The notes below the pieces were generated by a model. It saw nothing but the letters and a program-made list of their open reading frames with translations. It was not told where the DNA came from and made no database searches. Shown here piece by piece: positions 54,434 through 63,449 of a DNA stretch of 64,000 nt; the first letter of the stretch is position 1; each line of letters opens with the position of its first letter. The DNA is from JAPOXR01 sp965214695 (GTDB taxonomy: Bacteria > Pseudomonadota > Alphaproteobacteria > Rhodobacterales > Rhodobacteraceae). The translations under genes and the position numbers were made by a program. The stretch is from the NCBI GenBank assembly GCA_965214695.1, contig OZ243967.1:1860001-1924000 (forward strand). The letters run 5' to 3'.

Positions 54434-54795
54434 CCGTCCTTTTCCCAATATGGCGCCTTTCGCATGTCCGGCAGCCCTGTCGTCTCTGCATGCGAAAAAC
54501 GCCGCTTGCCGATCCGCGTGATCCGGAATCGTCCGCCGCAGTGAGGGTCCGGACAGGCGATTTCGGAATCCGTCGACATCCAGTCATTCGGATCGGTCTC
54601 ACGCTGCTTGGCGGGCAAGAGCGGCAATACCGCGGCAAGCGCAAACATCGATATCTTCTGCCCCTTGGCGAAGACAAGATTCTCTCCCTCGACGGTAAAG
54701 CACTCGCCTTCGATATGCCGGCAGACCGGTTGCCTTCCATCCAGGACAATTTCGACCTTCAGGTTATGGAGAGTGAATTCATCGTCGTGTTCCAA
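54430..54795 (-). CDS. TIGR04076-type conserved protein of unknown function
   Basis: A 121-residue protein. The start is a TTG eight bases after AGGAGGT. The sequence contains the family pattern of an early VEIVLDG strand, CRHIEGECFTVEGENLVF and LPLLPAKQRETDPNDWMSTD, then CPDPHCGGRFRITRIG. Cysteines at CRHIEGEC and CPDPHC may bind a metal or cluster. Function is unknown. It is convergent with the AKR-Rid gene and is not obviously part of either operon. Confidence 0.75.
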   Translation of the reverse strand: MEHDDEFTLHNLKVEIVLDGRQPVCRHIEGECFTVEGENLVFAKGQKISMFALAAVLPLLPAKQRETDPNDWMSTDSEIACPDPHCGGRFRITRIGKRRFSHAETTGLPDMRKAPYWEKDG

Positions 54796-55035
54796 GCTGG
54801 AATACCTCCTCTTTGAATGGGGATTGTATAACAGGGGGGCGAGCGCAGGCGAGCGACCTCGCATGGCCAACTCTCTCTCGGCGCCCTGACCGAGAAGACG
54901 CGCCACGGGCGGTTGCCCATCTCTCACCCTTGCTCGTCATCCGCCCTCACATTGTCCCGTTGCCGCCGGCCGAATGCAGCGCCGCCATGATCATTCCTGT
55001 CCGCATCCGGCGAGGGATATGCAGCCACTCCACGA

Positions 55036-56661
55036 TCACTCCACCGCAACCTTGAAGAGGGTTCTCGAATACCAGTTCTGCTCGACATTGCCGACCGGCC
55101 AGTTGCGGACATCGTCGTCAAGCATGAAGACACTGGCAGCATGGTAGATCGGGATGACCGGTACCTCCCGTCCCACGATCCGCTCCACCTCTTCGTAATG
55201 CGGCCGCGGATCGGTTGCCGTCTTCGCCCGGGCAAGCAGGTCATCGATCCGTGCATTCACGTAATTGCCGGTATGGTAGCCCGCATCATCGGATGAGAAG
55301 AGATTGAGGAATGTCGAGGCTTCATTGTAATCGCCGCACCAAGCGCTGCGGACCAGGTCGAAATCCCGGACATTGTCGGGATCCAGATACGCCGACCACT
55401 CGAGAGAGGTGAATGCAACCTCGACGCCGAGTTTCCGCTTCCACATCCGGCCGATGGCCTCGGCAATCAACCTGTTGCTCTCATTGGTGTTGTAGGCCGC
55501 CTCCAGCCGCAGCGGGTTGTCGGGCCCGAAGCCCGCCTGGCCCATCAGCCTTGCAGCCAACGCATCCCGCTCGGGCTGGCTCATCGAGGCCGCAGCCGCC
55601 TGCGGCGGCTCGAAACCGGCGATTGCGGCAGGCGTGAAGCTATAGGCCTCGATCTGCCCCTCTCCGGCCAGGATCCCCGACGTGATGCTCTTGCGGTCAA
55701 TCGCCAGCGACAATGCCCGCCGCACCCGCGCATCCCGGAGCTCCTCCGAACCGGACGGGCCGAGGTTGAAGCTGTAGTAGTAGCTGCAGAGCCGCGGAAT
55801 GCTGAAAGCCTCGTCCGGATGCGCCTGCTTGAGGCGTGGAAACTGGCCGGCGGGAATCTCGGACATGTCAAGCTCACCGGACAGGAACCGCTCCAGCGCA
55901 ACATTACTGTCGTCGATGACCACTGCCACCACCCGCCCGATGATGGTGCGGTCATCGTTCCAGTACATCGGGTTGCGCTCGCGAACCGATAATTCCTCCG
56001 GCCGGTGTTCGGTCAGCACATAGGCACCGTTTGAGACGATGTTTCCTGGCCTGGTCCAATCGTCGTCATGCGCTTCGACGGTTGCGCGGTGCACCGGAAA
56101 GGTAGTGGTGTGGACCGTCATCTGTGGAAAATGCGGCAGCGGTGCGGTGAGCTGGACCTCGAGCGTGTGATCGTCAATCGCCGCCACACCGAGCATGCTG
56201 GCCGGTTGCTCGCCGGCAATGATCTCGTGGGCATTCTTGATCGACATCAGCTCCATGAACCAGGAATAGGGCGAGTCCAGCGCCGGATCTACGGCACGTT
56301 GCCAGGCATAGACGAAATCCCTGGCCGTCACCGGATCGCCATTCGACCATCTCGCGTCCGCGCGCAGGTTGAAGGTGTAGACATCCCTGCCCTCGCCGAC
56401 CTGGTAGCCAAGCGCGACGCCGGGTTCGAGATTGCCATCCGCATCCTGGTTCATCAGCCCTTCGAACAGGTCGCGGATGATTTCGGCGCTGGTCACGTCC
56501 TGGGCAAGCTGCGGATCGACCGAGATGATCTCGCCCGAGCTGTAGGTGAAGGTCTGCTCTTCGGCGAGACGCTCCCCGGTCACCGGATGGATTGCGGCAC
56601 CCGCCGGAAAGGCCAGAGCAGCGGCAAAGACACCGACAACTGTCCTGAAATCAACATGCAT
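55036..56661 (-). CDS. orphan oligopeptide ABC substrate-binding protein, OppA/MppA-like
   Basis: A 541-residue periplasmic binding protein of SBP family 5. A signal peptide ends near AGAA (residue ~23). SSGEIISVDPQLAQDVTSAE, IIRDLFEGLMNQDADGN and YTFNLRADARWSNGDPVTAR are characteristic of OppA. No permease or ATPase genes adjoin it, so it must share a transporter encoded elsewhere, as MppA does for murein tripeptide. Its place beside the disrupted gpmI-ctpA junction may be accidental. Confidence 0.87.
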   Translation of the reverse strand: MHVDFRTVVGVFAAALAFPAGAAIHPVTGERLAEEQTFTYSSGEIISVDPQLAQDVTSAEIIRDLFEGLMNQDADGNLEPGVALGYQVGEGRDVYTFNLRADARWSNGDPVTARDFVYAWQRAVDPALDSPYSWFMELMSIKNAHEIIAGEQPASMLGVAAIDDHTLEVQLTAPLPHFPQMTVHTTTFPVHRATVEAHDDDWTRPGNIVSNGAYVLTEHRPEELSVRERNPMYWNDDRTIIGRVVAVVIDDSNVALERFLSGELDMSEIPAGQFPRLKQAHPDEAFSIPRLCSYYYSFNLGPSGSEELRDARVRRALSLAIDRKSITSGILAGEGQIEAYSFTPAAIAGFEPPQAAAASMSQPERDALAARLMGQAGFGPDNPLRLEAAYNTNESNRLIAEAIGRMWKRKLGVEVAFTSLEWSAYLDPDNVRDFDLVRSAWCGDYNEASTFLNLFSSDDAGYHTGNYVNARIDDLLARAKTATDPRPHYEEVERIVGREVPVIPIYHAASVFMLDDDVRNWPVGNVEQNWYSRTLFKVAVE

Positions 56662-57331
56662 GACTTCCCTCCTGACGCTGACGAAGAAACCGGACCGGCG
56701 CGGATAGTTTCAAGAACCCTCGCCCTGCCGTCAACCGGGAATCGAAGATGTGAACCGCAAGCTGGCCCCCGGTCGGGTTGCAGCCATCTGAGGCCATCAA
56801 GCTGGCGGGCGAAGAATTTGCACCGCTGAACCGGCCTTGCCACCAAGCCTGCTGAACACACCGGGTGCCGCTTGAACGCAGTCACGAGAATCCTGCTTGC
56901 ATCATGGGAGGGGCGTCCACATACGTCGGATGGTCCTGAAAATTGGCCAAGGCCGTATTGCCGTCCTGTTCTGTTTCACCATATATTGGCCATGCCGCCT
57001 ATGAGCGAGTGAGTCCGGCCAGTCGGGCAATACGGTGGCCATGCCGCTTCGGCGGTTCCCTGTGGGATGCAAGATGGGCTCGTGCGATTCAGGCTCCTTC
57101 GGAGCCTGTTTCCTCTTTGGTTTCTCTTCATCTTGCAACGAGGCCCCGGTGGAGTTGCATACGGTATCCCGGATGGACTGCCGGGAGGGGCATCCTCGTC
57201 AAGGCCTGGCAGCCAGCCGGCAAGGCCCGGGTCGACAGGGTGCAGCAAGCGGGACACGCTTGTTCCGTCCTCGGCCTTGCCGGACCGGGCGGCACCGGCC
57301 GCGTCGGGGCGGGCGGGTTGGTTGTGCCTCC
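56662..57331. other. 670-bp region without a supported gene, right edge of the accessory segment
   Basis: It lies between the peptide-binding-protein start and the end of gpmI. Long open frames here are only shadows. One hairpin is present. No remnant of an EnvC-like peptidase gene could be read. Confidence 0.45.
57090..57128 (+). terminator. hairpin with T-rich tail
   Basis: CAGGCTC-CTTCG-GAGCCTG (57090-57108) forms a stable 7-bp stem and is followed by TTTCCTCTTTGGTTTCTCTT. The T-rich side is on the plus strand, where no gene precedes it, so its role is unclear. It might be left from lost sequence. Confidence 0.45.
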
Positions 57332-58855
57332 TCAGCCCTGGAGGTCGAGCAGCGAGCGGCCGGTCATGGCCGACGGGATGGGCAGGTCCATCAGATCGAG
57401 CACTGTCGGCGCCAAATCCGACAGCGAGCCCGATCGCAGGCGCTGGCCGGCGGGGCCGCCATGCAGGAGCAATGGAACCGGATTGGTGGTGTGGGCGGTG
57501 TGGGGATCGCCGGTCTCGGGATCGATCATCAACTCGCAATTGCCGTGGTCGGCAGTCACGATCATGGAGCCGCCGGCCCGGCTTGTTGCCTCCATTGCCA
57601 GCCCGAGGCCCCGATCGACAGCCTCGCAGGCGCCGATGGCCGCTCCGAGATCCCCGGTATGGCCGACCATGTCCGGATTGGCAAAATTGACGACGATCAG
57701 ATCGAACCGGCTGGCAATGGCCCGAACCAGCCGCTGCGAGATTTCCGCTGCGGCCATCTCCGGTTCAAGATCGTAGGTGGCAACCATCGGGCTCTGGGCG
57801 ACGTGTCGCTCCTCGCCGTCGAACACCGCCTCGCTGCCACCATTGAGGAAATATGTGACATGCGGGAATTTCTCGGTCTCCGCCAGGCGGAACTGGCTTC
57901 GGCCGGCCCGGGCCACGGCCTCGCCCAGGGTTTCCTGAACAATGTTCTTGCCGAATACCGCCGGGATCCATGGTCTTGGCGGGTCGAAATAATCGGTCAT
58001 TCCCATCGCCGTCGCCAGGCGGGGGCGGTCGGTGATGTTGAATCCGGAAAACGCCGGATCGGCCAGCGCCGCCGCCAGCTGCCTGACCCGGTCCGACCGG
58101 AAATTGACGATGAACACGCCGTCGCCAGGGCGCATCCCCGAATAGCCGCCGATCGTCACCGGCCGGATGAATTCGTCGCTCACGCCCCTTGCCAGCGACT
58201 CCTCGGCCGCCTCCACCGCAGAGCCGGCCTTCTCTCCCTCCCCGAACAGGAGGGTTCGGCATGCCAGTTCGATGCGATCCCAGCGTCGGTCGCGATCCAT
58301 GGCAAAATAGCGGCCGCCAAGCGTGGCGATTGCCACCGTCGGCGGCAGCAAGGTGGCCAGCCTGTCCATGAGGGACGGTGCCAGCCCCGGCGCCGAATCC
58401 CGGCCATCGGCCAGGGCGTGAACAACGGCCTCCACCCCGAGGCGATCGAGCACCCGGGCCGCCTCGACAACATGCCGCAGCTGGGAGTGGACACCGACTT
58501 CCGAGATCATGCCGATGATGTGGGCACGGCCGCCGGCATCCTTCACCATCCCGGCGAATTTGCCGATCGCCGGCGACAGGGCAAACTCGCCCGACGCGAT
58601 CGCCGAATCGATGCGGCACATTTGGCTCAGCACCGTCCTGCCGGCACCGATATGGAGATGGCCGACTTCCGAGTTGCCGATATTGCCGTCCGGAAGACCC
58701 ACAGCCTCACCATGGGTGACGAGGGTCGCCATCGGCCCGGCCGCCACCAACCGGTCGAAATTCGGCGTGCTGGCCTGCGCCACCGCATTGCCCTCGCTCT
58801 CGCCGCGCAACCCCCACCCGTCGAGGATGCAGAGCACCACCGGTTTCCTGTTCAT
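57332..58855 (-). CDS. gpmI: 2,3-bisphosphoglycerate-independent phosphoglycerate mutase
   Basis: A 507-residue glycolytic enzyme that interconverts 3- and 2-phosphoglycerate with two manganese ions. The metal site begins VLCILDGWGLR. The phospho-accepting serine is in GNSEVGHLHIGAGR. Later metal ligands are in NFANPDMVGHTG and TADHGNCE. It is 21 bases after rlmH on the same strand, a linkage seen in other Alphaproteobacteria, where envC-like and ctpA genes would come next. Here unrelated DNA follows. Confidence 0.95.
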   Translation of the reverse strand: MNRKPVVLCILDGWGLRGESEGNAVAQASTPNFDRLVAAGPMATLVTHGEAVGLPDGNIGNSEVGHLHIGAGRTVLSQMCRIDSAIASGEFALSPAIGKFAGMVKDAGGRAHIIGMISEVGVHSQLRHVVEAARVLDRLGVEAVVHALADGRDSAPGLAPSLMDRLATLLPPTVAIATLGGRYFAMDRDRRWDRIELACRTLLFGEGEKAGSAVEAAEESLARGVSDEFIRPVTIGGYSGMRPGDGVFIVNFRSDRVRQLAAALADPAFSGFNITDRPRLATAMGMTDYFDPPRPWIPAVFGKNIVQETLGEAVARAGRSQFRLAETEKFPHVTYFLNGGSEAVFDGEERHVAQSPMVATYDLEPEMAAAEISQRLVRAIASRFDLIVVNFANPDMVGHTGDLGAAIGACEAVDRGLGLAMEATSRAGGSMIVTADHGNCELMIDPETGDPHTAHTTNPVPLLLHGGPAGQRLRSGSLSDLAPTVLDLMDLPIPSAMTGRSLLDLQG

Positions 58856-58876
58856 GACCCTTGTCTCCTCAAGTGA

Positions 58877-59344
58877 CTAGTTCCGGTGATACGGCGTTCC
58901 GCACAGGATTGAAGCCGCCCGGTACAGCTGCTCGGCCAACATGACCCTGGCCAGCAGGTGCGGAAACACCATCGGCCCGAATGACAGGTTGAAGTCCGAC
59001 GCTTCCCGGATCCGTTCGGGAATGCCGTCCGCGCCGCCGATCAGGAATACGGCCTCATTGATCCCCCGCTCCCGCCAGCCGGCGAGGCGGGCGGCAAATT
59101 CGGGGCTGGCGAGCCGCTGGCCCCGCTCATCGAGGCAGCAGAGCAGGGATTGCGGGCTCTCGATGGTCCGGCGCAACAGGTCTTCGGGCAACTTCCCTCG
59201 TCGGCCGGCATCAAATTCGACGATCGTTGCCGGACCGAGACCGGCCGCCCGGCCAGCCCTGTCAAATCTCTCCAGGTAGGAATTCGCGAGAATTGCCTCC
59301 GGAAGGGCCCTCGCCCTCCCGGCGGCGGCAATGCGAATCTTCAT
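58877..59344 (-). CDS. rlmH: 23S rRNA pseudouridine-1915 N3-methyltransferase, RlmH
   Basis: A 155-residue SPOUT methyltransferase that modifies helix 69 of 23S rRNA. The knot region FLIGGADGIPERIREASDFN, the LSFGPMVFPHLLARVMLAEQ helix and the final PYHRN, which contacts the ribosome, are all present. Its ATG follows the rsfS stop directly, with no spacer. Confidence 0.95.
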   Translation of the reverse strand: MKIRIAAAGRARALPEAILANSYLERFDRAGRAAGLGPATIVEFDAGRRGKLPEDLLRRTIESPQSLLCCLDERGQRLASPEFAARLAGWRERGINEAVFLIGGADGIPERIREASDFNLSFGPMVFPHLLARVMLAEQLYRAASILCGTPYHRN

Positions 59345-59752
59345 TCAGTCGGCCGGCAGGTCCCTGATGTCAGAATCCCACATCTTCTCGAGCTGGTAGA
59401 ATTCCCGCACCTCGGGCCGAAACAGGTGAATGATGACATCACCTGCATCAATCAGGATCCAGTCACCATGCTCCTTGCCTTCAACCCGCGAGTGAATGTT
59501 CAACCGGTGCTTCATGCGCTCGACCAGTTTTTCACAGAGCGATACTACCTGTCTCGTGGATCTCCCGGAGGCGATGACCATGTGGTCCGCCATTTCCGAC
59601 TTGCCGTGCAGGTCGATCGACACCACATCCTCGGCCTTGTCATCTTCGAGGGAAATTCTGACCAGCTCGACCAGTTTGTCACTTGCCAGCCTGTCCGACG
59701 CCCCGTTGCTGTGGACATCGGGAGCAACCGCATCCTCGGTTGCATGCACCAT
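59345..59752 (-). CDS. rsfS: ribosome silencing factor RsfS
   Basis: A 135-residue protein of the Iojap family that binds L14 and prevents subunit joining during starvation. KAEDVVSIDLHGKSEMADHM, VIASGRSTRQVVSLCEKLVE and GDWILIDAGDVIIHLFRPEV with REFY follow the family closely. It starts the rsfS-rlmH-gpmI operon. The usual upstream partners nadD and proA are not here. Confidence 0.95.
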   Translation of the reverse strand: MVHATEDAVAPDVHSNGASDRLASDKLVELVRISLEDDKAEDVVSIDLHGKSEMADHMVIASGRSTRQVVSLCEKLVERMKHRLNIHSRVEGKEHGDWILIDAGDVIIHLFRPEVREFYQLEKMWDSDIRDLPAD

Positions 59753-60181
59753 ATGCGACAGTCCTGTTCCTCCTTGTCGTCAGCCTGTGCTCACCAGCAC
59801 CAGATCCGGTCCGATGCTGCACCCCGAAGATAATGCAGATGGGCTTTCCGTTCAAGAACCCATGATTCCTGGCGGCGGTCCCGTTGCCGGAAATTCGGCC
59901 CGCCTGCCTCGCCTGCCGTCCATATGTTGCGGCGAAGGGACGAATTGCCACAACCCCTTGCCCTGGGACGGGAGATCAATACTGTGGAAACCAGGTCACG
60001 CCACCCTTTCCGGGAGCGAAGGCAGCACGTCGCCCGTGGTGGAGGGATCTGGCGAGATCGGGCCAGGAATCACCCCGAAGGCAAGACCAGGCCTTCGGCA
60101 TTCACGGCGCCGACCCTGGCCGGATACCCGGTCAGCGTCGACGCATCTGCACATGCAGATCGGGCGCCACCGGATGCCTTT
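59753..60181. other. 429-bp intergenic region with a short duplicated gene end
   Basis: It lies between the rsfS start and the end of the deacetylase gene. CGCATCTGCACATGCAGATCG at 60142 resembles CGCATCAGCACATGCAGGTGG at 60192, the latter being the last codons of the deacetylase. Nothing else was recognised. Confidence 0.5.
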
Positions 60182-61114
60182 TCAGCTTCGGCGCATCAGC
60201 ACATGCAGGTGGGCGCAGACTGAATCGGCGAGACCGTCGAGGTCATAGCCGCCCTCGAGGGTCGATACCACCCGACCGTCACAGGCGGCGTCGGCCACAT
60301 CGCAGATAGCCTCCGTGGCCCAGGCAAAATCGTCGGTCTCCAGCATGAGGTTGGAGAGCGGGTCGCGCCTGTGAGCATCAAATCCGGCCGAGATGAAGAT
60401 GCAGTCCGGGTCATGCTGCTCGACGCGAGGCAGGATGGTCCCGGTCATTGCCCGCCGGAATTCGGCACCGCCATCACCCGGATCGAGCGGCACATTGACG
60501 ATCTGGCCATGGCTGCCGGTCTCGCTTGCCTGTCCGGTTCCGGGATAGAGTGGCATCTGGTGGGTCGAGGCAAATAGTGCCCGCTCCTCGTTCCACAGGA
60601 GATCGCTGGTGCCGTTTCCGTGATGCACGTCGAAATCGATGATGGCGACCCGCTGCAATCCGCATGCATCCAGCGCATGCATGGCCCCGACAACCACGCT
60701 GCCAAACAGGCAAAATCCCATGGCCCGCGCGGTCTCGGCGTGATGCCCCGGCGGGCGTACGGCGCAAAACGCGTTGCCGACGTCGCCGGCGGTGACCAGA
60801 TCGACTGCCCTGACATTGGCGCCGGCCGCCCGGAGCGCCGCCTTGAACGAGCCTGGCGACAAATGGGTGTCGGGATCGAGACTTGCATGGCCGGAAGGCG
60901 GTGTCCGCTCGCCGACATGCGTAATGTAGTCTTGTGGATGCACCCTCAGCAGCTGCTCCTGCCCGCAGAGCGGTGCCTCGATTCTCTCGAGTTCCCCGAA
61001 TTCCGGTGCCTCGAGCCGCTCCATGATCGCCTTGAGCCGGTCCACCCGTTCCGGGTGCCCGGATGGGGTGACATGCTGCAGGCAGTCGGGATGGGTGATC
61101 AGCGCGGTGGTCAT
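60182..61114 (-). CDS. histone deacetylase/acetylpolyamine amidohydrolase family protein
   Basis: A 310-residue zinc amidohydrolase of the class II histone deacetylase fold, commonly annotated as AcuC-like. The zinc site and catalytic histidines are in RPPGHHAETARAMGFC, IIDFDVHHGNGTSDL and ISAGFDAHRRDP, and the C-terminal LEGGYDLDGL is conserved. It removes acetyl groups from a lysine, polyamine or similar amine in the cytoplasm. It is transcribed alone toward rsfS. Confidence 0.92.
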   Translation of the reverse strand: MTTALITHPDCLQHVTPSGHPERVDRLKAIMERLEAPEFGELERIEAPLCGQEQLLRVHPQDYITHVGERTPPSGHASLDPDTHLSPGSFKAALRAAGANVRAVDLVTAGDVGNAFCAVRPPGHHAETARAMGFCLFGSVVVGAMHALDACGLQRVAIIDFDVHHGNGTSDLLWNEERALFASTHQMPLYPGTGQASETGSHGQIVNVPLDPGDGGAEFRRAMTGTILPRVEQHDPDCIFISAGFDAHRRDPLSNLMLETDDFAWATEAICDVADAACDGRVVSTLEGGYDLDGLADSVCAHLHVLMRRS

Positions 61115-61178
61115 CGGGCATTCTCCGGCCGGGCTGCCAGGCCGATGATCCGGTGGCAGGCAATTGCGTGTCGGGTTG

Positions 61179-61886
61179 TCACCCCGTTATCAGCCTGTAT
61201 CCCCTTCCCCTGACCGTAACCAGGTGACGCGGTCGCCGGGGATCATCCTCGATTTTCTGGCGCAGGCGCGAGATTCGTACATCCACTGCCCGGTTGTGGT
61301 CAAGATTCATGTTGTCATCGCCGGCAGCCATGAGGTCCAGCCGGTTGACCGGCCGGTTGGGCGTCCGTGCCAGATGTTTCAGGATACCGACTTCCTTTTC
61401 CGTGAGCTGGACCCGGCTGTCCCCCTGCCACAACTCCTCGCGCCGGATATCGAAACGGAAGCTGCCGAAGGCGACCTCGTCGGGCTCCTGCCTGCCATCC
61501 CTGGTCGGCGCCCGGCGCAGCAGCGCCTCGATCCGCGCCACCAGCTCCTTCGGCTCGAACGGCTTGGTGAGATAGTCATCGGCACCGGCATCGAACCCGG
61601 CCAGGATGTTGTCGAGATCATCGAGGGCGGTCAGCATGATGATCGGGCCGGTATTGCCCTGGCGAATCTGGCGGGCAAGCTGCCGCCCATCCATCCCCGG
61701 CATCAGCACGTCGATGATCAGCAGGTCGAACCTGATCGCCTGCATCAGGCGGATGGCGCTTTCGCCGTCCGGGGCGGCGCTGCAACGGTAGCCGGTCCTG
61801 GTCAGGTAGCTTCGCAGCTGGTCCCGGATACCCTGGTCGTCCTCCACGATCAGCAAATGGGCAGCAGTCGGGTCGGGGGCGGTCAT
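61179..61886 (-). CDS. petR: OmpR-family response regulator, PetR-like
   Basis: A 235-residue response regulator. The receiver domain has the acidic pair in LIVEDDQ, the phosphorylated Asp in IIDVLMPGMDG and the lysine in YLTKPFEPKEL. The C-terminal winged helix contains LTEKEVGILKHLA and VDVRISRLRQKIED. No histidine kinase is adjacent. Its ATG overlaps the MarR gene stop (ATGA). A MarR gene followed by an OmpR-like regulator is the petP-petR arrangement known from Rhodobacter, so that name is offered with moderate confidence. Confidence 0.9.
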   Translation of the reverse strand: MTAPDPTAAHLLIVEDDQGIRDQLRSYLTRTGYRCSAAPDGESAIRLMQAIRFDLLIIDVLMPGMDGRQLARQIRQGNTGPIIMLTALDDLDNILAGFDAGADDYLTKPFEPKELVARIEALLRRAPTRDGRQEPDEVAFGSFRFDIRREELWQGDSRVQLTEKEVGILKHLARTPNRPVNRLDLMAAGDDNMNLDHNRAVDVRISRLRQKIEDDPRRPRHLVTVRGRGYRLITG

Positions 61887-62392
61887 TTCGGGTTTCTGAA
61901 ACGGCTTCCCAGCCGGAATTGCGGATCCATCAGCTCTTCCAGCACGGTGCAGAACCCGTTGACCGCTTCCGGCCCGGCGGCCCGGTAGGCATTGCGCATC
62001 CGGCCACGCTGCGCCTCCGACAACCGTCTCTCCAATGTGGTTCCCTGTTCGGTCAGAAAGAGCCTCCGGGTTCTGCGATCATCGGTTCCGGGACAGGATT
62101 GCACCAACCCGTCATCGATCAGCCGGCGCAGAACCCGGTTGAGGGACTGTTTCGATACGCCGAGAATGGCAATGAGGTCGCTGACGATCATGCCCGGGCT
62201 GCGATTGATGAAGTGAATCACCCGGTGATGCGCCCGTCCGTAATCCTGTTCCTCGAGTATGCGGTCCGGATCGGAGGTGAACCCCCGATAGGCAAAGAAC
62301 ATCGCCTCGATTCCGTTGCGTAGCTGGTCGTCGGTGAGAAACAGCAGCGCTTCGCCCGGCGACCGGCCGGATTTTCCCGGATCCTGCATCAT
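61883..62392 (-). CDS. petP: MarR-family transcriptional regulator, PetP-like
   Basis: A 169-residue winged-helix regulator. VSDLIAILGVSKQSLNRVLR is the recognition helix region, followed by DDGLVQSCPGTDDRRTRRLF, the typical wing. It is co-translated with the response regulator downstream. A 19-bp palindrome 42 bases before its start and in front of the divergent ilvE gene is its probable operator, giving autoregulation and control of ilvE. Confidence 0.88.
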   Translation of the reverse strand: MMQDPGKSGRSPGEALLFLTDDQLRNGIEAMFFAYRGFTSDPDRILEEQDYGRAHHRVIHFINRSPGMIVSDLIAILGVSKQSLNRVLRRLIDDGLVQSCPGTDDRRTRRLFLTEQGTTLERRLSEAQRGRMRNAYRAAGPEAVNGFCTVLEELMDPQFRLGSRFRNPK

Positions 62393-62433
62393 ACTTCCTC
62401 CTGACTGTGATCGCCTAGCCGACTCGCCAATTT

Positions 62434-62452
62434 ATGTCAACCTTGTTGACAT
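62434..62452. promoter_or_regulatory. 19-bp palindromic operator between petP and ilvE
   Basis: ATGTCAAC-CTT-GTTGACAT is a perfect inverted repeat with 8-bp arms and a 3-base centre, the usual size for a MarR-type site. It is in the only gap between the divergent genes. Confidence 0.65.
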
Positions 62453-62556
62453 TATATTCAGGCACCGCTAACAGCACCATCCTGTGCCCCGATGCCGCCC
62501 ACGGCCTCTCCGACTGGTGCCGGGGCAACATCGCTGCTGCATGGGAGTGGACGAGC

Positions 62557-63429
62557 ATGGCTGTCTCTTACGATGATCTCGATGGCGTTATCTGGCTGGA
62601 TGGCAAACTGGTCGACTGGCGGGCGGCCAATGTCCACATCCTGACCCATGCCATGCATTACGGGTCCTCGGTATTCGAGGGCGAACGGGCCTATGGCGGC
62701 AGGATCTTCGAGAGCATGAAGCATACCGAGCGATTGCTGGAATCGGCCCGGCTGCTGCAGATTCCCGTCGAGTATTCGGCGGATGAAATCGAGCGGGCCA
62801 AGATCGAGACCATGACGGCAAACGGTCTTGTCGATGCCTATATCCGGCCGGTCATCTGGCGATCATCCGGTGAGGATATGGGGGTGGCCGCCCGGCGCAA
62901 CCCGGGTCGCCTGGCCATCGCCACCTGGAAATGGGGAGCCTATTACGGCGACGATGCCAAGTTCCGGGGCGCAAGGCTGGACATCTCGCGTTGGAAGCGT
63001 CCGAGCCCGGAGACCATTCCGAGCCATGCCAAGGCATCGGGCCTCTACATGATCTGCACGATCTCGAAGCATGATGCCGAGGCCAAGGGTTGCTCGGATT
63101 CGATGATGATGGATTATCGTGGCTACGTGGCGGAGGCCACGGGCGCCAATGTCTTCTTTGTCAGGGATGGCGAAGTGCACACGCCCCTGCCGGACTGCTT
63201 CCTGAACGGGATCACCAGGCAATCGGTCATGAAGCTGCTGCGAGACCGCCAGGTCAAGGTCCATGAGCGCCACATTCTGCCGTCGGAACTCGAGGGTTTC
63301 GAACAGTGCTGGCTGACCGGCACCGCCGCCGAAGTCACGCCGGTCGGCCAGATCGATTGCTACAATTTCGAGGTTGGCGAACTGACCCGGACCATTGCCG
63401 GCGACTACGAGAAGCTGGTACGAAGCTGA
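62557..63429 (+). CDS. ilvE: branched-chain amino acid aminotransferase
   Basis: A 290-residue class IV PLP aminotransferase that makes or breaks down valine, leucine and isoleucine. HILTHAMHYGSSVFEGERAY opens the fold. The Schiff-base lysine is in PSHAKASGLYM, and YVAEATGANVFFV and CFLNGITRQSV are the class IV signature. ATG 62557 fits the family length. The frame is open upstream through the palindromic operator, and the GGGAG at 62543 supports this start. Confidence 0.92.
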   Translation: MAVSYDDLDGVIWLDGKLVDWRAANVHILTHAMHYGSSVFEGERAYGGRIFESMKHTERLLESARLLQIPVEYSADEIERAKIETMTANGLVDAYIRPVIWRSSGEDMGVAARRNPGRLAIATWKWGAYYGDDAKFRGARLDISRWKRPSPETIPSHAKASGLYMICTISKHDAEAKGCSDSMMMDYRGYVAEATGANVFFVRDGEVHTPLPDCFLNGITRQSVMKLLRDRQVKVHERHILPSELEGFEQCWLTGTAAEVTPVGQIDCYNFEVGELTRTIAGDYEKLVRS

Positions 63430-63449
63430 AGGCGGCGCGATCCCGGAAT

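Noticed and set aside
54430..54927. A longer 165-residue reading of the TIGR04076-type protein
   Set aside because: The extra N-terminal residues lack similarity to the family, and the AGGAGGT eight bases before TTG 54795 marks the start.
57035..58876. A 613-codon plus-strand frame opposite gpmI
   Set aside because: gpmI on the minus strand has all catalytic motifs. The plus frame has none and merely reaches into the intergenic DNA.
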